In this document: positions 22,857 through 33,192 of the stretch, in pieces
Numbering within the stretch: position 1 is the stretch's first letter
How the letters are laid out: the number at the start of each line of letters is the position of its first letter
Assembly (NCBI GenBank): GCA_026214975.1
Contig: CM047806.1
Span: 78,601,599 to 78,665,598 of the forward strand
Length of the DNA stretch: 64,000 nucleotides
Source of the DNA: Gentiana macrophylla
Lineage: Eukaryota; Streptophyta; Magnoliopsida; Gentianales; Gentianaceae
Reading direction: 5' to 3'
The notes under the pieces: model-generated
What the model was told of the DNA's origin: nothing
The model's input: only the letters and a program-made list of their open reading frames with translations
Databases searched by the model: none
Made by a program: the position numbers and the translations under genes

Positions 22857-24267
22857 TGTTGGTCCCAGAGAAGGGTGAAACTATAGTCAGAGGGGGGGGC
22901 GTGAATGACTATAGTGGAGTTTCAAAAAAATTTCTTCTGTTTAAAAGCTTTTGGGCAGCGGATAAGTCCCTTCTTACTATTTTGTTTTAAAATCAGTTTA
23001 TGCAGTCACAGGTATAAATTATGATCTAGGCAATGCTTGTAAAGTAAACTGCAGAAAGTAAATTGACACAAGGCTTATAGTGGTTCAGGGTGGTGTAATC
23101 CCTTAATCCACTCTTCTCCTGTGATGATTGGAGGAATTCACTATTGTTTTCACAGATACAATAGTATGGTTGTCCTTGGCTTCCCAAGCTTCACAATCTA
23201 CAAGACTATCACTCCTTGACTGCAACAGCTTCAGTGATTTAGTCTCTTTTACTGCTCCTTGAGATCAAAATCCTTCAGCAGCTATCACAAACACAACTCT
23301 TTCTCAGATTGCTTCGATTCGATTCATTTGCTTGATTTGATGTGAATGAGATTCACAAACTTGCTTGATCAATCTCGATCTTTGAATATAAAGTCGTAGT
23401 TCGATCGATGTCTGAGTTGATCTCTAGATAAGTCCTTGTAAGTTCAGAGAAGGCTTTGCAAATTGACAGAGTTTCTGTTTAACTTTTCTTTTTCAGATCG
23501 TTTTTTGTTTTTCTGTCAATGCCTTCTATTTATAGCCTTGAATAACCTTGATTTTGAAATTCTATCCGTTGGCTATATTGATGAGGGAATAATCCTTGAT
23601 TTTATTCTTGATTCCCCCTTAATTGCATTCTCCTTGTTTTCAGTGATCGGATTTTTCCTTCAACCGTATAGCAGAAAATCTGTCCTTGATTGATCCTCTA
23701 TTGATTGTGCATTTAATGCATGATCTTCTGAATCTTCAACATATATTAAATCTGATCTGGTAAGTGTTACTTCGCCGTTTTCTGAACGGTCGAGTGATCC
23801 TTATGACTTGGCCGTTTTGAATCTTTCTTCACCGTTTCGTCGTTACCCAGCCGAAAGTCAGTTTACTCAGCCGATTCACTATTTCCTTCTTTGCTTTAGT
23901 TTAAGGAGAATCTTTGTACTTCACTAATCCTTGATTGGGGTGAGATCAGTGTACACCATATTTGAATATTAAGTTTCATCACTTGAAACATAACTTAGAC
24001 TTATCCAAGGTCATCACAGACTTCCTTGGGTATAAGTCAGACCATAATGTCTTCATTGTATCTCTGCTGGTGCTTGGCTGGCTTCACTCTGCCGAATGTC
24101 TGTTTTTACTTTGCCGTCCTACCAACTAGTACAATACTTGTCTGACTCAACTTATACAACAAGTCAGACTCTAGGTAAAGACTTATACAGAGAATTCTAA
24201 CTTATTTCAGGCTTGCTATAACAGTTAGTATGGTCATCATCAAAACATAATAAAAATGTTCCTAACA
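22857..24267 (-). repeat. Element D 5' LTR (1,411 bp)
   Basis: Starts TGTTGGTCCC and ends TGTTCCTAACA on the plus strand. Its G-run has 8 Gs (22892-22899) against 12 in the 3' LTR. Differences from the 3' LTR cluster at 23308-23425, where CTG/CAG in the partner becomes TCG/CGA-like sequence. Confidence 0.95.
23526..23535 (-). promoter_or_regulatory. TATA box of element D 5' LTR
   Basis: The minus strand reads CTATAAATAG; probable promoter of the genomic RNA of D. Confidence 0.7.
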
Positions 24268-24272
24268 CTTTT
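24268..24272. repeat. Target-site duplication of element D, right copy (CTTTT)
   Basis: Partner of 7132-7136; four of five bases are identical. Confidence 0.78.
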
Positions 24273-24355
24273 TGGTAATTTTTTTTCACTAATCATTGTT
24301 CTGCCTGCTTCCTTCAAAGTCATGTTTTTCTTTCAGCAACCCCATTCTGCTAAGG

Positions 24356-24410
24356 AGCGAGAGAAATTGTTGGAATTTTATGAAAGAGTCTCGGGAGCCA
24401 GGATGCATGC
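24356..24410 (+). other. nad7: Fragment of mitochondrial nad7 inserted in element B integrase
   Basis: On the plus strand the frame starting at 24355 reads EREKLLEFYERVSGARMHA. This matches a very conserved part of the 49-kDa/Nad7 subunit of respiratory complex I, in the form I recall for plant mitochondria. Aligning the minus strand with element C shows the retrotransposon sequence contiguous on both sides (TGTACA then CCTTAGCAGAATGG), so about 58 bp (24356-24413) was added with nothing lost. The last three bases (AAC) are unassigned filler. It is far too short to function. Confidence 0.85.
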
Positions 24411-25301
24411 AACTGTACAAGTGGCTGCCAGTTGGTGCAGCACACCATTTTGCTCACAATAATCCATTATGACTTTGTTTAGGAACTCAGAACCCTTGTG
24501 TGATATGATCTTCACAACTAAAAGACTTATCTCATTTTTTATTCTCTTCAATAATTCTAGCATTCTCTGTAGAGTCTCACTTTTCTTCTTCATCAAGATT
24601 ACCCAAGTGTATCTTGGATAATCATTCACCACAACCAGTGTGTACTTCTTTCCACTTACACTTACTGGAGTAACTGGTCGAAAAAGATCCATGTGCAATA
24701 GTTCCAAAACTCTAATTGTAGATTGCTGATTCTTGGTCTTAAAACAAGCCCAAATTTGCTTTTCTTTCTAACATGTATCACAAATAATATCTTTCTTGTA
24801 TGTGATCTCAGTCAAACCAACCACTAACTTCTTCTTGACCAGCAGGTTGATATCATCAAAATTCAGATGATTGAGTTTCTTGTACCAAAGCCAGCTGAGT
24901 TCTGACTTTGTATGTGCAATGAGATAGGTTTCTGGTACTACAGTTGTCCAGTCTACAATGTACATGTTTTGGCATCTCCTACCAGCCAGTACCTTTAGAT
25001 GTGCCATTTCACTTAAGACAATGCAGTGATCTTTGTCAAAAGTGACTCTGTATCCCATGTCACAAAATAGGCTTGTGCTCAGCAGGTTGTGTTCCAGTCC
25101 TTCAACATATGCGACATTCTTGATAAAAAGACCATTCTTCACCAATGTACCATACTCTTTTGTGTAAGCAGATCTTTCCTTGCTACCAAAGTTGACTTTT
25201 GGTCCATCATTGGAAACAAAATCCACCAAACAGTGCTTGATTCTTGTCATATATATCTGGAACACCAACTGTCAATGTACCAGACTCCCTACAAAACTAA
25301 T

Positions 25302-27420
25302 TTAATTTACTTTAGGTACCCAAACCAATTTGGATCCATGGTGGTCAGTGGCGAGCACAACTCTTGGGATGTTACCATAACATCTTCTCTGAAATGATTT
25401 GCACTTCTTTTCCTATATGGTCCTCTTAATAAAAAATGTTGTCTAGAGTGAAATCTATTGTTAGAAGCGGCAGGGTAACCATAGGATTGTTGTCTGTTAG
25501 AAACATCCCTATATTGTGGTTTTTACTGAGTTCTCTATTGATACCTCAGTTGAGGCCTCTGCTAAGTCCTCGGCTGAGTCCACTGCTGAGGTCTAGCCTT
25601 AGAATAATGGTTAACCATCCATTTCTAGCAACATGTGCAGGAATATCCCAATCTTTATCACCATGGAACAATCTGCCATTCCCCCTGAATTTGTTATCTC
25701 TTGAATGATTAACATTCTCAGGTTTTACATTGTTATTCTTGGTATTTTGTTGGTTTCGGCTGATCTTGAATTAGCCTTCTGTGGTCTAGTAGATCTTGCA
25801 GCATATCTACCAGCAGCAGGTTTAGAACCTACAACAGGCCTTCCTTTGGATCTACCTTTGTTGTTAGGTGCTGCTGACCTTTTAGTACTCTGATCTGGCT
25901 TCCTTGAAGCATTCTCATTGGGTTTAACTGTCTTAGCAGCCTACCTAGGTACAAATTCTTGTACATCTACAAACTTTGGACCAATCCTGGCACTAGGTTC
26001 AGCAGCCTTACTAGATCCATCCTTAAAAGGTTGTTGAGTGTCAAATCCAAGGCATGTTCTATCACCAAAAGGCATCCTACATTTGAATATAGTTGTGGAA
26101 CTTGATTGTGCCATAGATTCAACTACTACTGTTGATGCACCAGGCCTCCATAAAATCTGGACAGAATCAGATTCCTTACCCTTAAGAATTCTTAATTCAA
26201 CATGAAATCCTTGGATTTCTGCTTGGAGTGCTTCTCTTTCAGCCTTCAAAACCTTATAACCAGATTTTATTATCCTCAATTGATTTAGGAGGGAATCTAG
26301 AGGTTCCACCATGTCAGAATCTTAAGGATTGGAACTAGCAGTTGAAAAGCATTCACTGTCATCAGGGGTATTTTTAGTTGTAGAATCAAATACCTCCTTA
26401 GTATCGTTTATATGTTCTATTAGAGTAGTGTCATTTGATTCATTTCTAGATAGAGATTTTTAGTTTCCACTCCATAATCAGATTTATCACCAAAAAGGAG
26501 TTCCATTCTAGTAGGTGTCCTCTGATATGTCTTTTTGTTCAGCAGGTTAAGACAATCTGCCTTGAAGTGTCCAGGCTTCTTGCATTGATAGCATAGATAC
26601 TCAAGTTCTTTCTTTGGTTCCTCCTTCTTTTCAGGTGTCTTTTTGATATAGTTCTTTGGAAATGCCTATTTTTCCATTTCATCTAATTCAGCATCATGAG
26701 GGTTTGATGATGCTTCTTCATTGTGTGTAGCAGCCAGTTCAGTGGTTTTTGGAACATCCTTTGTGGCAATGGCAATAAGATCTTCACTAAATTCATAGGC
26801 CTTTAGATCAAAAATCAATTAGAAGGTATCATTATTTTAAAGATCCCTTGATTCTTCCATAGCACTCACTTTCATGTTTCAGATTTCTGGTAGGGCCTCA
26901 AGAGTCTAGTGTTGATTTCTTCTTTTTTATAGATCACATTCAGCAGGATGAGTTCATCCAGAATTGCATTTAACCTTGACTCTATCTGCACAATTGTTTA
27001 TCCAGACATCATCTTGAATTCTTGAAACTTTTGCTTGGCCATAATAACTTTGTTCTTTTTGAAATATTCAGAGCCTTCCCAGATCAGTTGCAATTTTCCC
27101 CATAGATCCTTGGAAGTCTTGCAATCTTTCAAATTCATGTACACATTGCTATCCAAGGTTCTTTAAATAATGTCTGTATTAATATTGTTCGGATTGGATC
27201 TCTTTCTATCTTCAGGACCCCAATCTTCTTTTGGTTTTTGAACCCTGGTATTGACTCCATTGACTGTTACCACTTGAGTGATCTTGAGTGGTCCATTTGT
27301 CAACACATCCATCATCTCATCAAGTGTAGCAGCTAGATAAGACTACATACGACGTTTGTACTCATCAAACCTATCCATACTGCACATCAACATCTATCTA
27401 GCATACTAATTAATATCCAT
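25302..27420 (-). pseudogene. Element B gag remnant
   Basis: Sirevirus-type Gag. The start ATG is at 27420-27418 and matches the start of element C gag; the frame continues RFDEYKRRM and SYLAATLDEMMDVL. Several stops lie where relatives have Gln, for example the TAG in the fifth codon. The middle contains DWGPEDRKRSNPNNI, TLDSNVYMNLKDCK and KFQEFKMM. A knuckle-like segment is near 26560-26590. The C-terminal basic part is near 26312-25941 and a CTG/CAG-rich part near 25500-25600. It ends at a TAA (25304-25302), which in relatives separates gag from pol. Confidence 0.82.
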
Positions 27421-27510
27421 GATGCAAGGTTTTGGAAAACAGAAACTTGAAAAAGATTTCAAATTTTTTCACAAGAGAAACAAGTGAGAATCAATTCAGA
27501 ACAGAAGATC

Positions 27511-27525
27511 TTCTCTGATACCAAA
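27511..27525 (-). other. Element B primer-binding site (tRNA-iMet)
   Basis: The minus strand reads TTTGGTATCAGAGAA immediately after the LTR end. Position and sequence match the PBS of C, D and H, with small changes. Confidence 0.8.
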
Positions 27526-28442
27526 TTTTGGTCCCTAAAAAGGCTTTGGTTAAGTTGAAAATAGAGTAAATAAACTTAACACTTAAAACTTTTTCAAAAT
27601 TTAAACAGATCATTTGATTCCTAGTCTGTTGACTATGGAGTCTACTGAGTCTGGTGCAGCGGAATATTACTTAAGACTTTTTACTTGTTGAAGATACTAA
27701 GTATTAGATACTCAATAATGCAGTGTGTGAATTCAGTAGCTTGTTCAGTAGATAGATGTTTTTATGCGTGCAATAAATGCAAATGCAGAAAGTAAATGCA
27801 TGAAATAAAATAAGGCAAGTTCTATAGAGGTTCCTTTTGATGTAATCATGTCAGTCCTCCATTCTCTTGTGATGTCGGAGGAAATTCATTAGAGTCTTTT
27901 TGAGGTATAGTTACAAAAAGCCCTAAGATGATTGTCTTTCACCAATAGCTATGGCTTCACAATCTGAATACTAAGAAACATGTAGAATTCTGCTCCCAAG
28001 TACTCCACTTGTCCTTGAAGGGTAGGATTTACTCTTCACCTGCTCCACCATAAACACAACAGTCCTCGACACTCCGTATTGCTTCTCTTTCTTCAGAAAC
28101 CTTTGATAAAACAAAGATGAATCAAGAAAGTGGTTCTGCTTTGTCAAGCCTTTGATCACAAATGAATGATCAGCAGCTTATGTTCTTTAAGTGTGTGTTC
28201 TTGATTAGACTTGAATACAAGAACACTTGAAGAAATTTTTGGATCAGCAGTGTGAGTTCAGTAGGTTCCAATAATAATATTTCAGCGGGGTATTATGCTC
28301 TTGATTACTTGTATTGCTCAAATGTTTTTTGGTTCCATGAGTCCACTATTTATAAGTGTAATCCAATGCTTGAATTTGAATTTCAAATATAACCATTATT
28401 GGATTTTCAGAATATTGCCCTGAAATTCCCTCTGATGTACAA
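27526..28442 (-). repeat. Element B 5' LTR, PBS-proximal part
   Basis: From TTTTGGTCCC (degenerate TGTTGGTCC) to the F insertion point. It resembles the end half of the element C LTR, including the TTAAGTTTA hairpin arm, although the C-run is lost here. Position 28438-28442 (TACAA) is the target site of F. Confidence 0.85.
28438..28442. repeat. Target-site duplication of element F, left copy (TACAA)
   Basis: TACAA also follows F at 50347-50351, 21.9 kb away; perfect 5-bp duplication. Confidence 0.92.
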
Positions 28443-29060
28443 TGATAACATGGTATTTAGTACCTTAAACTATACTTTTATTTACCCCAAATTATGCTCA
28501 AGAGAGGAAAGATAATCTGAATATTATGTGAAATACATGTTAATTGCATAGTGAGTGTTCTCTAGATGTTAATTATGCATTTGCATGATTACCCCATGGA
28601 TTTTGTACTATTCTACTTTGTTTTACATGTTTTATAAGAGTACCTTATTCCGGAGCAACTAAGGCATGGATCTGGGCCAAAGAAATCATGGGGCCGAGTG
28701 AAAATAGTCCATGAATGGATCTGTGAAAGAAAGGAGTTGAAATTGGGCTCGGTGGCCCGAGATCCACCACCAACTTATTGAGTTCTTGGAAGACACAAAA
28801 TTAACCCTACAGCTATTACTAGGTCGGCTACGGTTTTATTGAGTAATATGACAGCTATTACGGCTATATGTAGCTACTGTATTTCATTGTAAACATATAC
28901 TCATAATATACAGTACATTATTCATGCAAAAGTCTATAGCTCTATATTCTGAGCTGCTTTCCTGTTTCCCTCTTCCACGCCGTCTCTAACTTGAGTAGAT
29001 CAAGTTACATCTTCATAACCAAAGGTATGAAGTTTGAACGTTCCTTTATATCTTAGTTAT
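28443..29060 (+). repeat. Element F 5' LTR, first part
   Basis: Starts TGATAACATGG; matches 47931-48322 and 49366 onward. Cut by element C after GTTAT at 29056-29060. Confidence 0.9.
29056..29060. repeat. Target-site duplication of element C, left copy (GTTAT)
   Basis: GTTAT also follows C at 42970-42974; perfect. Confidence 0.93.
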
Positions 29061-30774
29061 TGTTGGACTTATTTCTATGTTTTGATGATGAGTGCCAGAC
29101 TAGCTGTTATAGTGCAAAGGCAAAAAGATGTCTAGATCAAATGTATTGGTTTATTAGAGTTTGATTCATAAATAGGTTTGATCAAACAAGCAATGTAATA
29201 GGCTACTAATTCATATCAGCAGACTGGTCAAATATCAGTAGAGTAGATAGGTCAGTAGACTAGTCAGGAACCTCTTTGAAGACCTGGAAGGTGAGGGCTC
29301 AAACTCGCGATTCTGAGAATGCTAAGAGATCAAACTTAGTAATTTAAGTCAAGGATATGGAATCATAATTTAGGCAAGTCTGTGATGACCTAAACTGATT
29401 ACATATACCTTGTGTACAAGGTCTAAGTTCCATAAGTTGGATGATGTTTGGAACTTGGTTATATTTTAAAAAGGTGTAATCTAACTTCACAAATAAAAGT
29501 TAGATAAAAGAAATCAGCTGCATTGTATTTTATACACAGCAAATTGATGTTCAGCAGACTGATTGGTATCTCAGCAGACTGATGAATCTGCTAATGATAT
29601 ACCTCGGTTAATTCAAGATTATATTGGAAGATTACATGGATAAGGATAGCCAACTACCTCTGATTTATCAAATAAATCAATGGTTGAGATCAAAAGGACG
29701 TTGGGATGATTCAGATTTTTATCCAATGGCTATAAGTCAAAGGTGGGATGATCGCCTGATTGTCAAAAGGAATTTCGATGTTGTCGATCCTATGAATAGT
29801 GACTGAAGGCAAATCAGATGGGACAAAAACCAGGAACGGTTACATTTGAATTTCAAATACAAGTCACATGCACTCCTGCCTATAAAAAGAGGACCTTCAA
29901 CTCAGAAACTAGATGATGATTGATGAAATTTGATAAACTTTAAAGAGGCAATTCTGAGCTGAAAAACACCACACTGAACTTACTGAACTTAAAGCTACTG
30001 ATCCAGTGAAATTCTTCAAGTGTATTCCATATTCAAGCTACATCAAGTTTACACACTTGAAGACTGCAAGCTGCTGATTATATCATCCTAATCAAGCTGC
30101 TGCAACTGAATCATTTATTTGATTCAATCTTTATTTTATAAAGAACTCCGCTTGAAGATGTGAAGCACGGTTGTGTGAAAGACTGTTGTTTGTGGTGGAG
30201 TGGTGAAGAGGCAATCCTACCCTTCAAGGACAGAGTGGAAGACTCGGGAGCAAGCAATCCTACATGTTCCCGATGGCCAGTTTGTGAAGCCATAGTTATT
30301 GGTGAATGACAAGCAACCTTAGGAATCTTTGTAATCGCAACATCAAAGATCTCTAGTGAATTTCCTCCAACATCACAGAGAAGAGTGGGTAGACTGAGAT
30401 TACACCACCGGAACCACTATAAAAATCGGCTACTTACTTTCAAGCATTTACATTACGCACTTAGTTCATTACATTCATCAGTCAACTGAATCTAGCAACT
30501 GAAATCACACACATACACTACTGAGTATCTAATACTTAGTATCATATTTAACAACAAGTATTAAGGCTTAATTTTGATATAATTCCGCTGCACAAATTCA
30601 GTAAACATAACTATCAGTAGACTACTGTTTATCGCCAGTTATCGAGGTATCGCAGACTCATCAAGTATCGTGAGAGTCTTTGAAGTTGCAGAATTTGCTA
30701 ACTCCAAAGTTTTAAGTGTTAAGTTTATTCACCCCCCCTCTAAACTTAACCAAAGCCTTTTCAATGGACCAACA
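29061..30774 (+). repeat. Element C 5' LTR (1,714 bp)
   Basis: TGTTGGACTT...GGACCAACA, with a 7-C run (30732-30738) inside a TTAAGTTTA/TAAACTTAA inverted repeat just before the end. Confidence 0.96.
29881..29888 (+). promoter_or_regulatory. TATA box of element C 5' LTR
   Basis: TATAAAAA after CTCCTGCC; the same at 42070-42077 in the 3' LTR. Probable start region for genomic RNA. Confidence 0.7.
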
Positions 30775-30790
30775 ATTGGTATCGGAGCAG
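30775..30790 (+). other. Element C primer-binding site (tRNA-iMet)
   Basis: ATTGGTATCGGAGCAG immediately after the LTR. Confidence 0.93.
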
Positions 30791-30880
30791 TGCTTCAGTT
30801 CTGAAGAAATCCTACTTGTTGTGCTTGTGAAAATTCTTTGAAACTTTGTTTCAAGTTACTGATTTTCAAAGACTTGCATC

Positions 30881-33192
30881 ATGGATAACACCCAGTATGC
30901 TAGAACTATGTTGATGTGTTCTCTAGATAGATTTGATGAGTATAAACGTCGAATGCAGGCTTACCTTGCTGCAACTCATGATGAGATGATGGATGTACTA
31001 AGCGATGGACCACTTTGGAGATTACCAAGGCAAGAATATGGGTGATACAACCGAGTACATTCCTAAACCAAAAGAGAATGGAATGAAGAAGGCAGGAAGA
31101 GAGCAAACCTCAACAACATTGCTATTGATATCATTTACAGAACTTTGGATAGCAATATGTACATGAAGGTCAAAGATTGCAAAACTGCAAAGGAACTTTG
31201 GGACAAGATACAGTTGATCTGTGAAGGCACTGATGCAATAAAGAAGAATAAGAGCAGTGTGGTCAAAAAGAGGTTTCAAAAGTTCAAGATGCTACCAAAT
31301 GAAACCATTGAGCAGATGGAATCAAGATTTAATGCAATCCTGGATGAACTTACCCTGCTGAGTGTAGGTTATACAAAAGAGGAAATAAACACAAAAATCT
31401 TGGAAGCATTACCTGCAAAAGATGTTTGGAAAATGAAGGTGACTGCAATAGAAGAGATGAGAAAGCTACATGAAGAAGACACCTTCAAGTTATTTTCAGA
31501 TCTTAAGGCTTATGAATTTAGCAAAAAGCTTGTACCTGAGACTGAAAAAGAAGAGCCAAAGACCACTGCATTGGCTGCTTCACATCAGGAAGAAACATCT
31601 GGAGGACAAGATGATCTGCTGGATGAGATGCAAGAGCAAATTGCTCTACTGAGCAAGAAAATCAGGATGATGAAGACAGGAAAGGCCCCTGCAAGAAATT
31701 TTACAAAGAGGCCTACTGAAAGGAAGAAAGAAGAGTCAAAAAAGACAATGACTATCTGTGCTTTCATTGCAAGAAACCAGGACACTTCAAACCTGACAGT
31801 CCTGAGTTAAAACAAGGCAAGGAACCTGATTATCTTTGCTTCAACTACAAGAAGCCTAGACACTTTAGACCTGATTGTCCAGACCAACTGAAGACCAAGA
31901 GTCAACAAAGAAGACATGGCAAGAAGGCTATGGTTGCTGAAGATGAATCAGGGTATGAAGTGGAATCTGAAAAGGGAAATGAATCAGATGACACAAAGAT
32001 CAGTTTGTTGATATGGAAGATTATGCTTTGATGGCCAATATGGATGAAAGCGAGGAGGTATACAACATTGTATCTATCAATACTCCCTTTGGAAGTGATT
32101 GTGAATCAACTTGTGGTTCAAATCCTAGAAATTCTGACAATAATGAGACTTTGGATGCCATCCTTAATCAACTGAGAATAATACAATCTGGTTATGAGAT
32201 TGTGAAGGCTAAAAAAGAAGCACTTGAATTAGAAGTTGGAAGATTGAAAGCTGAGTTAAGAGTTCTCAAAGGTAAGGAAAAAGATGTTGGACAGAATCAG
32301 TGTAAGCCTGCTGAACATCCAGCAGCCTCTGAATCTGCTGAACCATCTTGTTCCTCCACTGCATACAAATCTGGAAAGCCTTATGATGATAGAACAGGGC
32401 TTGGATTTGGAACTCAACAATCCAAAATGAGTGGATCCAGTAAAGTTACTGAACCTAGTACCAGAATTGGTCCTAAGTTTGTACCTGCACAAGATCCAAC
32501 TCCAAGTAAGGTTGCTGAGGCAGTAAAACCTACTGAGAATACTTCAAGGAAGCAAAATCAGAAGTCTAAGAAATCAACAGTTCCTAATAAAAAGAAAAAT
32601 CCAAAAATAGGACTGCTGGACCTTCTAGACCTACTGATAGCAGACCTGCTACCAAGTCTGCTGGACCACAAAAAGGTAAAGGTCAGAAATATTCCAAGGA
32701 TAAGAATCCTAAATCTAAAAATGTTAATCATTCAAGGGATACTTATCTCTGGGGGAAAGGTAGACTATTCCCTACTGATGATGATTGGAATATTCCTGCA
32801 CCTGCTGGTAGAAACAACCAGTATAACCATGGATCTGGGTAAAACCTAAGCAATGGAATCAGCAAAGGACTTAGCAGAGGACTTATAAAAGGCCTCAGCA
32901 GGGACCTCAGCAGACTCCATACTACAGGGCTGTTCCTAAAAGACAGCAAACAAATGGTTATACTAATGCTTCTAACACCAAAAGTCACTTCAAACAGCAT
33001 TATAAACCAAAAGGCCAGAAAACATATGTGAATCCTACACAACCTACTGTTAGAACTTATGGTTGTGTGGAATACATGTATGAACCAAAGTATGACACTT
33101 TCAGGAGAAGAACTTATGGAAACTTACCAAGGGTCATGCTTACTACTGACCACTATGGACCCAAACAGGTTTGGGTACCTAAAATGTATTAA
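30881..33192 (+). pseudogene. Element C gag
   Basis: ATG at 30881 (MDNTQYARTMLMCSLDRFDEY). A frame change after about 50 codons (31010-31050) is followed by the open stretch 31145-31750 with TLDSNMYMKVKDCKTAKELW and ETIEQMESRFNAILDEL. Two tandem zinc knuckles follow at about 31760-31885, CFHCKKPGHFKPDS (last Cys to Ser) and CFNYKKPRHFRPDC (second Cys to Tyr), separated from the upstream frame by a shift near 31750. The frame from 32013 holds a coiled-coil-like part and RTGLGFGTQQ. A CAG-repeat-rich tail (32860-32940) follows. It ends PKMY then TAA at 33190-33192. Confidence 0.88.

Larger units (their letters stand above)
7137..24267 (-). mobile_element. Element D: complete Sirevirus with ORF3, carrying element E
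   Basis: Both LTRs (7137-8541 and 22857-24267), PBS, PPT and a near-matching 5-bp target duplication are present. Without E and its duplicated target it is about 12.1 kb. The order on the minus strand is gag, in-frame TAA, PR-INT, RT-RNase H, a promoter-like region, ORF3, PPT. The conserved AAAAAGGGGGAAA tract, LTRs above 1.4 kb and a long ORF after pol are Sirevirus hallmarks. It interrupts element B's integrase and belongs to the same family as H. Coding is broken by several single stops, but long stretches (RT-RNase H, 419 codons) stay open. Confidence 0.95.
24268..25301 (-). pseudogene. Element B pol 5' part: protease, GAG-pre-integrase, integrase N-terminal half
   Basis: Minus strand, beginning after the gag stop. 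The protease motif reads DSW where DSG is expected (near 25268), and an extra base after the gag stop shifts the frame. The pre-integrase/HHCC region (25268-24768) reads LWYKKLNHLNFDDINLL and CDTC. The core (24707-24378) has HMDLF, YTLVVVNDYPRYTWV and EQNGVLHQLAAT; the Gly after the second catalytic region is intact but the usual SDxG is SHKG. The run before the third acidic residue is split by a 58-bp foreign insertion (24356-24413) carrying mitochondrial nad7 sequence. Element D then interrupts the gene at LPK/RYWAEA. Confidence 0.88.

Noticed and set aside
24256..24462. A genuine host gene carrying the nad7-like peptide
   Set aside because: Only about 19 codons match, and the element's integrase is continuous on both sides; it is a captured fragment.
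29624..29806. 60-codon ORF inside the element C LTR
   Set aside because: Not conserved in B's LTR and broken in C's own 3' LTR; chance ORF.
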